A stretch of DNA of 64,000 nucleotides from the NCBI GenBank assembly GCA_027603065.1, contig JADGJP010000029.1, positions 280,375 through 344,374 of the forward strand, given 5' to 3'. Origin of the DNA: Geranomyces variabilis (lineage: Eukaryota; Chytridiomycota; Chytridiomycetes; Spizellomycetales; Powellomycetaceae). This document shows positions 56,503 through 64,000 of this stretch, in pieces (within the stretch, counting starts at the first letter, position 1; each line of letters opens with the position of its first letter). A model generated the notes under the pieces. The model searched no databases and had not been told where the DNA came from. It saw only the letters and a list, made by a program, of their open reading frames with translations. The translations under genes were made by a program, and so were the position numbers.

Positions 56503-56658
56503 GGTAAGTGTCGCCGAGCTTGCGAGGTTTGGCCATGGGGGGATGGGGAGGGGAACGGGGGAGGGAGGAGATTGAGGCAGACAATCTACCGTACGCGCTT
56601 GACACCGCTGTTCACTTCCCCTCCCCCAGAGCTGCATCCACTTCCCCCCTGCTGACAT

Positions 56659-57298
56659 CGCATCGCTAAACGTCTACCGCGGCCTCGTAGAGCTCATCCT
56701 CGCGGTTCTGAAATGGCCAGCGTTGAAGCGATACAATGTTTTTTGACTGAGTTACGAGGATTTTTGTGTTTCAAGGTGTTGCGATGCACATTATCCCCCC
56801 CTTTTTTTTATCCCCCCCTGAAATGTCATCCATTTGTTTTGGACAGAAAATGTGCGTTCACAGCCTGTGTAAAAAACACTGTTTTTTAAAAACCCACTTT
56901 TTGCGGGTCTCCATTTTGAAAGGAACTGAAAATAGGCCTTTGGCGTGTGCTACTTTTTTGGAGAACATCCTGCTCTTAAGTTAATGGAACTGTTTTTTGT
57001 GTGAATATTCCACTCTTATGTTAAAGATACTTTTTCGGAGATAACATTATGCAGTTAATTTAATGTTTGTGTTTTTGGAGATAACTTTTTGCAGTCACCT
57101 TAATGTTAATGTTTATGGAAGGAAAAATCGCGGTTTTGTCAAAAGCGGGTTTTTTTTGGGGCGGCTTAGCTGCAGGCTTGCTATTTTTGATGTCCATTTC
57201 ACCGGAATCAACACTTTTTTTTATATAGTCTATGTGGCAGGTATCAGAATTTGTTCACTATATACATTCCAGATCAAGACATCAGCTTGTCACTAAGC
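56659..57298. other. AT-rich stretch with ~40-bp degenerate direct repeats
   Basis: T-tract-rich, no gene. Near 57037 and 57077 the block ggagataac recurs with tgcagt and taatgtt following at the same distance (period 40); weaker copies lie just upstream. It sits at the 3' side of the decayed element and may be its terminal region. Confidence 0.5.
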
Positions 57299-57696
57299 TC
57301 AGTTGGAACTTTGGCCAGGTATACGTTCCAACATCATCTTGTCAGCTGACCCAGTCGACTTTTGAGATACCTCCAAGAACCGTTCGGGATCGGTCCTGAT
57401 GACCTCCCACATCCATTTCCTTCCAATCTCACCCATTTTCGGCATCAACTTTGGGGGCTTTGCATCACGATTTAGCCTAGCGTTGGGCCAAATGGTTTCC
57501 AGATTCTCTCCCTCCCGCTGCAGCAGATACAGTGCAAAAAACACCGTATATATGCCACAGTCACAAAAGTTTGACTGTTGCCAGGCCGCCTCTAAAATAT
57601 CGACGTTCTTCCATGCTCAAGATAGGCCGGTTTTTTTGTTTTTGTTACGACCATGTTCTGCCCAGCCGCCTGAGTCTAGACCTTTAAAAAAAAGTG

Positions 57697-57715
57697 AGCT
57701 ATGCGCCGCATAGCT
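57697..57715. repeat. Palindrome copy 1 (agctatgcg c cgcatagct)
   Basis: Perfect 9-bp arms around one central base, inside the predicted intron 57739-57616 of the element. Confidence 0.85.
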
Positions 57716-58023
57716 GAAACATTTGTGCGTGAGACATACCAAAGAGGTCTTCCAGCAGCCAGCCCATGTGCGCAAGAGCCTCAGTGTAGCGATTGTCTCC
57801 CCTGCCCTTCTTGATGGAGTCACAAATCAAATATCGCTGTTCTGAAGGCAAAAAGATCATCAGCCAAAAATGAGAAGACATATAGAAGGGCATTGCCACC
57901 TATTTTGTTGTAGGTCGTCGCAAGTCCATCTTCCGCTTCCAGGAAGAGCTTTCCACCGCTTGTCTCGAAAGGGCAATTGGCATCAAATTACAAGACTAAG
58001 ATTAGTAAAGGTTGCAGAGAGGT

Positions 58024-58130
58024 GCTATGCAGCGCATAGGCATCGGAACGTGGAGCTATGCGGCGCATAGTTCGCGCAAACACCTATGCGCCGCATAGCT
58101 TTCAAAAAAGGAGCTATGCGCCGCATAGCT
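58024..58130. repeat. Palindrome copies 2-5 in a regular cluster
   Basis: Copies at 58024-58039, 58054-58071, 58084-58100 and 58112-58130 with start-to-start spacing of 30, 30 and 28 bp. Core is ctatgcgNcgcatag (central base varies; the first copy has a one-base arm change, gcagcgc). They occupy the unresolved exon/intron boundary after the chromodomain. Confidence 0.85.
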
Positions 58131-58994
58131 CGCTTAAACTCCTTTGGCTCCCAAGTCGAGTCAGACGGTGGCCAGCCGGCCCACTTGACAAGGATCATGT
58201 CCTCAGCTTTTTCGTGGTTGAAGTACCGTGCAAGCATGCACTCCACTTCATAAACCTCGGCCACCGTGTTGTCGATGAGGTTTTTCAGCTGCTGCTCGGG
58301 GCAGTCTTTTGGTGGGCGCCCCAGGTACTGCTGGCCAAAAGAACGAGTAGACACCGCATTGGGAACATCAGCTTTGTTGGGCCCTTGCGTGAGCCATCGT
58401 ATCTTGAACTTGTCCTTGCTTCGCCCCTTGACAATCTTTCCAACTGCAACCCATCTCACTCTGCCCTTTGACCGGGCCTTCATGGCCTTCCTGGGGTTGG
58501 CCACAAGGACAGTGTCATCTGTCTGCAAGGTCAATGATGTCAGAAACCACCTCTGGGAGAGTCGGCCGTGCAATTCAGCAAATGAACCTTTAATGGGTGG
58601 ATCCGTTCAACCGGCATCTTCCTTGCTATCTTCTGTTTACAAAGGCTCCTCGCCACTGCCTTTGCGCCATAGAGCTCCATCTGCTCCCTAGCCTTGACTT
58701 GCATCTGCCGCCGCTTGTCCTCAGAAAAAATTTCTTCTGGTACCAGGGGCAACCCAGGAGAGCATCCCCAGTTGTTGTCCGTCTTGCCATAGAAATGCTC
58801 ATATGGCAAGAAGCCAGTGACGGTGTGTTGTTCGTGGTTGTACCGGTGGTGGATCTTCAAAATGGTGTTGCGGCACACATCAAACGGCGGCAATGAATGG
58901 TCCAGGTTGTAACCCTGCTCCTTCAGCAATTTTTGGAAGCGCCAATGAACTGTAAAATGCGACCGTTCAACAATTCCTGTAACAAAAACGGATG

Positions 58995-59049
58995 TTATGC
59001 GCCGCATAGCTCACTTGCACCTGCCCTCACACCTATGCGGCGCATAGCT
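58995..59049. repeat. Palindrome copies 6-7
   Basis: Cores at 58996-59011 and 59033-59049, both inside the predicted intron 59085-58977 that separates the two integrase exons. Confidence 0.85.
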
Positions 59050-59281
59050 CTCAAAAAATGAGGCTTTGTGAGCCAAACCTTATACCTTGGGTCTGAAGGT
59101 GATAAGGCTGCCCGTGCTTCCGCACAACGTAGTGAGCAATGTAAAGCTCAATTAAACTCTCGCCGATAAACTCTCCGCCGTTGTTAGCAAGGATTGTTTC
59201 CATCAGCAAAAATACACGACCTCTTTAGACCCCTAGAGAACTCCCAGGAGCTCCAAGTCAAAGTGACTTAGGCCATCACTA

Positions 59282-59476
59282 CAGTTATTGCAAGGGCCGT
59301 GCAAGCGATTTGCAAGCGATGCGCAAGGGCCGTGCAAGTGACTTGCAAGTGATGCGCAAGGGTCTAGCACGAGACACGCAAGCGACGTGCAAGTGGTGCG
59401 CAAGTGCTGGGCAAGTGATGCGCAAGGGTCTAGCACGAGACGCGCAAGCGACTTGCAAGGGACGGGCAAGTCAATT
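59282..59476. repeat. Minisatellite of ~11-12-bp units
   Basis: Imperfect tandem units of the form (g)tgcaagtgatgc / gcaagcgacttgc, with a longer repeated block caagggtctagcacgaga at two places. It abuts the truncated 5' end of the element and may mark the breakpoint. Confidence 0.8.
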
Positions 59477-59529
59477 ACGAAGATTGTATGTCTATATTAT
59501 CTATTGGCATCCGTATCTTTCAGATTACG

Positions 59530-59612
59530 TACGCCTTAGCCCGGCTAGCCGGGGCAAGTGTGTCCATGTTCATACGCCTAAGCCCGGCTAGCCGGGGCAA
59601 GTGTGTCCATGT
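59530..59612. repeat. Direct repeat, 2 x 40 bp, each with a 14-bp palindrome
   Basis: Units 59530-59569 and 59573-59612 (period 43) differ at one base. Each contains the perfect palindrome cccggctagccggg. They lie immediately past the stop codon of the unknown gene, in its presumed 3' UTR. Confidence 0.85.
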
Positions 59613-59618
59613 GCTGTT

Positions 59619-61374
59619 TCATTCGAATCCGTACTGATCCATATCATCCTCGGGGCAAGACATATCAATTGCGCTGGGTGCCGGCTGGTGCACGGCATTG
59701 AAGCTAAGCAGATAAAACTGCAATTCCGCCGCCAACCAGTCCGGATTGCTTTCGTGTTTGGCAATGACTTGACGATGGTATATCTGAAGGTCACGGTCAG
59801 TTGATGAACGTGGTGGAAATGACTGACGCACATAGAGAGCGAATACCTCGTAGGCGGCCTGCCAGGACTCCTTAGTTATGGACGCATTCGGAATCCGTGC
59901 TCCCGGCTTTGGGGTGGGAAAACCGGACTGAGCGCCACGCTCAATGAGCATGCCAAGCAATGCGGCGCCCATTGCCGGGACTGTCGTTGTTATATCCAGA
60001 TCAAGCGAATGACTGTAAGCCTTGTTGGTTCCTTTGAAGAACAGCGTGAAAATGAAGTGCCGGAGAATGGGTGATGACAGTTTCTCTGAACGCTATGAGC
60101 AAAAGGGTTAGTAGGCTCGGATGACAGACTTCCCACTAGATCTCAGCAGACTCACAATCCATCCGCCCGCGTTGTTAGACTTGACTGAGCCCCACAGCCA
60201 GCGTCTGGAAGCGAGAAGTTCGGTGCATACGTCCTGAATGCTTGACGAAGACTGAGCCTTAGTTATTCTGGGTATCGTCTCGCAAAGAAATATATGCGCT
60301 TTGGAAGTGAAATTGGAACAAATGTTTTCAAGATCCTTGCTGATCTATATCAACATCAACTTATACGTCAGACCGACAAAGAGGACAACCCTCCAGCCAA
60401 CATCCTCTCTTACCCTCATTGTGACGGTCTTCATATCAAGATCAAATCTCTTCATACCGGGATGCAGTCTCCGGCCAGCTGGGTCCATCTTCCATGCTTC
60501 CTTGACCCAAACGTTACGCATGAGACTGAGAACGAAGGGTTCCTCCATCAAGCAGCGGCGTTTGACGGCTTTGACAATGCGGTCCAAAACTTCTGAATTG
60601 CTGGATTCAGTTTCTTCACACTCCGAGCCATAATCCGTAAACCTTGTTTGCGCGCTTGAAGCCGATGACAGCACAGAGGATGAGCGGGACAGTCTCCCAT
60701 CTTGTAACTGATCCACTCGCCGGCCCCGGCGAGATGGTGAGTCTTGTGACTGATCCACTTGCCGGCAAGATGGTGAGTTAATCGCTTGCAGAATCCTGTG
60801 GTGACAGAATGTTAAGTTGTATGCAATTTCGGATGAAGACGGTGACCAAAAATGCTCACGATTCCAACCGCTCTTCTTGTTTTTCCATTTTGATATTTAG
60901 TGTGATCAGCAACAGCTTAAGCAGTATATAGCATAAGATAACATACCGGTTGACAAGCTTGCTGAGAAAGTGTTGAAGACCATTGTCGCGTACCCCATCA
61001 GAGAGTGTGCTGTCCGTTGAATAAACTGGAGCGTGGTCATTGTGATTCTGGACCGGGATATCAGAGACCCTCCGTTGCACCAGGAAGCCGGTTGCAAATT
61101 CTTGATTCTTGCGCCGTGCCTCCGCAGTTTTGTCAAAGCTCTTCCCGATGGGTGCGAGCTTGCGAGGCACCTTTCTGAAACAAGTGCAGGCAAATGAGAA
61201 ACGTCTAGTGGTTTACATAGCATTGTACTGCACATACCCTGTTGAGCGCTCATCCAAAAACCCATGATTACGCCACCGGGAATCGTTGGGGTTTTGGGAA
61301 TCAGAGTCGTCATTCTCAGCGAAGTCGTCTTCGGACGATCTTTCCTCAGAATCAGATTCGCTCAGCCCAGCCAT
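59619..61374 (-). CDS. Unknown protein, six-intron-phase-consistent gene between two mobile elements
   Basis: Exons 61374-61238, 61174-60947, 60795-60414, 60257-60156, 60092-59619; introns 63, 151, 156 and 63 nt; 440 aa. N-terminus is acidic (MAGLSESDSEERSSEDDF), then a basic linker, a Ser-rich segment with a short internal repeat (QSQDSPSRRGRR), and a helical C-terminal domain: VLDRIVKAVKRRCL, LASRRWLWGSVKSNNAGGW, LRHFIFTLFFKGTNKAYSHS, VPAMGAALLGMLIERGAQ and AAYEVFALYVRQSF. Layout recalls uncharacterised domains (DUF6532-like) expanded in mushroom-forming fungi; this is a weak impression. No stop or frameshift breaks it, in contrast to both flanking elements. Confidence 0.62.
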
Positions 61375-61502
61375 GGTCTTCCTTCTCTTGGTCCGGCCAT
61401 ACGTTGTATCTGCTGCTTCAACGGTGAGATTGTCCTCCCGCCGTTCCCAATCTCCGGGACTTACGGCAGCGACAGCAGCGGCTGCGGCTGTTACGGCTGC
61501 AT

Positions 61503-64000
61503 TTGGTACAGAATGGGCAGATTCGAGCGTGTTGGGATTATCGCGGCCTCAACAACGTCACTGTAAAGGATCGAACACCGCTCCCAAACCTGAAGGAAAT
61601 GCGGGACAGGCTTTTGGGAGCCGCGGTTTTTACGTCCATTGACCTAAAGGACGCATACCATCGGCTCCTCGTTCATCCGCCTGATCGAGAAAAGACAGCC
61701 ATTCGTACTTGCTTCGGATTGTTCGAATACGTTGTCATGCCCTTTGGACTCTGCAATGCGCCAGGCGCTTTTCAACGGCTCATGAACCGTGTCCTCGGCC
61801 CTTACTACGACAAATTCGTTCTCTGCTACCTTGACGACATTTTCGTCTACTCTCCTGACAAGGCGACGCATCGGCGTCACATTCAACAAGTTCTCGCAGC
61901 CTTAGATAAGCACAAACTCTACGTTAACCCTGAGAAATGCCGATGGGAAAGCAAGGAGGTCACCTTCTGCGGACACGATTTCAGCAAGAGCGGCGTGCGG
62001 ATTTCACCAACGTATACGGAACAAATTCGCAACTGGCCTACACCGGCCAATGGCAAACACGTTCGCCAGTTTTTAGGTCTCGCGAATTACTTCATTGATT
62101 ACATTGAACGATACGCTGAGATCGCCGCACCACTTTCGGCGATTCAGGGAATCATGGTTCCCTTTCATTAGGGAACCGAGCAGCAACAAACCTTCGAACG
62201 GCTTAAGAACGCCATAACCAATGCCTCCGTTCTTGCAATCTTCAATCCCAACAAGCCGATATACGTCTACACCGATTCGTCAGGATTCGCAATATTGGGC
62301 TGGATTGGGCAGCCACGCAATGGCAAGCCGCTCCCTTTGCCGCTGCCACAGACGGTAAAAGGGATGAAGGCCTTACTCGCGCTACAGCCAGTCGTCTTCT
62401 ATTCACGGAAGATGAAGCCAGCGGAGGTGAAATACCCGATTCACGAGCAAGAATTCCTAGCGTTTGTCAAATTTGTGAAAGCGCATCGCCAGTTTCTTGT
62501 TGGGTATCCGTTCACGATCTTCACCGACCATAAGAGCCTCACGTACCTCCAGACCCAGCCAATACTAAGCAAGCGTCAGGCAGGTTGGGTAAAAACGCTT
62601 CAGGAATACGACATGAAGATCGCGTATCTTGCCGGAAGGTGGAACACTGTGCCCGACGTATTGTCCCGCAACCCGACCTACGCACCCAAATGCGCAGACT
62701 GCAATAGGCGATCGGTCGCATTCGCGTTAGATCAACAATTGCCACCCTCAATCCCGATGCGCATCTCGCCGGAGCGCTGGCAAGAAGCCATTCACCAGGA
62801 CTTGTTTGCCATCCGCGTTCGTGAATGGTTGGATCAGGAAGAACATCGTCGACCCAACCGCTATCGGCGATTCTCCGAGGACCCGGCAACTCATATCTTA
62901 TATTATGAGGGCGAGCGATGATATGTTCCAGCAGAACTACGATCGGAGATCCTGCAGCAGCATCACGACCAGCTACCAGAAGGCGCGCATGACGAAATGG
63001 AGACCACCTATACGAAGCTCTTACGACGTTATTATTGGCCCAACATGCGCAGAGATGTCCGCGCATACGTACGGACATGCCGACAGTGTCGACAGTTCCA
63101 GCCACCACGGCCATACGGCCTTCTTCGACCGCTCCCAATTCCCGCGGGCATACATCATACTCATGCGTTTGACCTCTTCCATCTCCCTGACGTTGACGCA
63201 GTACCCGGGCAGCCGCAAGTCTTAATGGTCATTGACTACTTAAGTCAACAAACATTCCTTATTTCCACCACCACGACTGTTACCAGCCAGGAGCTAGCGC
63301 AGCTCTACATGTCGCATGTCTGGAAGCACACAGGAACCCCTCAAGTTTTCGTGTCCGACAGGGAACCACGAGCGTTAGCCAACTTCTTTACGTCTTTTAC
63401 TCAGCTCCTCAGCACTCGTCATGAGTTTGCTATTGCACGTCATCAGCAGACAGACGGAAGATGCGAACGTGCGATTCAGCAAGCCAAGAGCATTATCCGC
63501 AAATACCTCAACAATAGCGGGCAGAATTGGAAACAGTTCCTTGCCCTCGTCGAGTTCGCCATGAACTCAACGCCACGACGGAACCTGCTCGGCCTAACGC
63601 CCTTCGACGTCAAGATTGGCCGGACCCCGGTCCCTCCGGGATGGCGTATTGATCCGCGGATGCCAACTCTCCGCCAACCAGATCAAGGCGCCATTGAAAA
63701 ATGGCAAAGGGCTGCGCGTGATATTCACCTCATGGTCCAGCAGGAACTTCGCGACGCTCAAGACCGCAAAGAACGCGTCTATAACCATGGCCGCATTGCT
63801 ATCAAGTTCGAGACTGACGATCAAGTCGACGTATTTCGCGAAGGCATCGTCGTCGACACCAATGCACAAAAACCACTGAAGCTTACCGATAAGTGGATCG
63901 GACCATTTTCGGTACTCCGCCCTGGACCACACCCCGACACCTACGAGCTCGACCTATCCGGATCAGTCATTGGCGATATCTGGCCCGTCTTCCATGTCAA
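61503..64000 (+). mobile_element. Ty3/gypsy retrotransposon pol fragment (RT, RNase H, integrase)
   Basis: One reading frame from about 61503 to the window end, broken by two in-frame stops (TAG 62169-62171, TGA 62919-62921). RT: WDYRGLNNVTVKDRTPLPN, FTSIDLKDAYH, MPFGLCNAPGAFQRLMNRV and the YLDD active site. RNase H: YTDSSGFAILGW, EFLAFVKF, FTDHKSL. Integrase: RYYWPNMRRDV with a zinc-binding CRQC, first Asp region FDLFHL, second Asp in SDREPRALANFF, Glu in CERAIQ. The RT N-terminus, gag and 5' LTR are absent on the left; the element runs out on the right. A normal chromovirus-like domain order is kept (RT-RH-IN). Non-autonomous as read. Confidence 0.9.

Larger units (their letters stand above)
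57299..59205 (-). mobile_element. Decayed integrase-chromodomain-Ulp1 transposon gene
   Basis: Minus-strand segments: ~59202-59086, 58976-58588 (integrase: ILANNGGEFIGE, then GIVERSHFTVHWRFQ with the catalytic Glu), from 58522 (basic linker, then chromodomain YEVECMLARYFNHEKAED and VKWAGWPPSDSTWEP), 57995-57957, 57899-57740 and 57615-57299 (Ulp1/C48-like protease: SSHFWLMIFLPSEQRYLICD with His and Asp, QSNFCDCGIY with Cys). The 5' part of the integrase is missing beyond 59205. The second integrase acidic residue reads NNGGEF where DNGGEF is usual, so the enzyme is probably dead. The chromodomain-to-protease splice is unresolved. Chromodomains commonly steer integration to heterochromatin. Confidence 0.72.

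Noticed and set aside
58024-58130. CRISPR-like array (short repeats with ~12-bp spacers)
   Set aside because: The genome is eukaryotic, spacers are far too short, and the repeats are palindromes spread over introns of a transposon.
1-64000. tRNA, rRNA or small RNA genes
   Set aside because: I looked for A/B-box-like and cloverleaf-compatible stretches on both strands and found none I could support by eye.

Overview
The window is eukaryotic and reads as a compact fungal chromosome segment of about 50-55% GC. Almost every gene is split by short introns (mostly 58-95 nt, GT..AG, a few GC..AG), intergenic gaps are a few hundred bases, and the housekeeping set is of fungal type. A zinc-finger PARP1, a PTEN-type formin, a UBE2U-like E2 and a TET/JBP oxygenase together point to an early-diverging (possibly zoosporic) fungus rather than a yeast; that placement is an inference. 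Gene models below were spliced by hand. Unless noted, exon lengths sum to a multiple of three and joins keep family motifs in frame, but starts without a family match are provisional.

Layout. 1-13 kb: the 5' part of a TPR-like protein (minus), an amino-acid permease with a giant cytosolic loop, a disordered basic/acidic protein, peptidyl-tRNA hydrolase head-to-head with the ABC-F ribosome factor ARB1, and a proline-rich protein (minus). 13.7-16.3 kb: a fast-evolving patch with a basic protein carrying an internal ~79-residue duplication and, downstream, a tandem array of near-identical exon+intron units. 16.5-22 kb: UBC13, a GST, a three-RRM NAM8-type protein, a ZNF706-like small zinc protein, and a YAR1-like ankyrin protein with an apparent frameshift.

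22.4-36 kb: a formin with an N-terminal PTEN-like phosphatase/C2 unit, two mitochondrial carriers sharing a promoter (one is HEM25, glycine import for haem), a PXA-C2-RGS-PX-nexin_C sorting nexin, and a C2H2 regulator. 36-55 kb: PARP1, MOT1/BTAF1 (11 exons), SRP receptor beta, CDC20, a UBE2U-like E2 (8 exons) and a multi-pass membrane protein.

55.3-64 kb is a mobile-element neighbourhood: a TET/JBP 2OG-Fe(II) dioxygenase gene (this family is linked to KDZ transposons in fungi), a decayed integrase-chromodomain-Ulp1 element whose intronic regions carry seven copies of a 15-19-bp palindrome, minisatellites, an intact-looking six-exon gene of unknown family, and a Ty3/gypsy pol fragment with two in-frame stops running off the right end. 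The palindrome/intron association, the TET/JBP gene beside a chromodomain element, and the exon array at 15.3-15.9 kb are the least conventional parts of the window.
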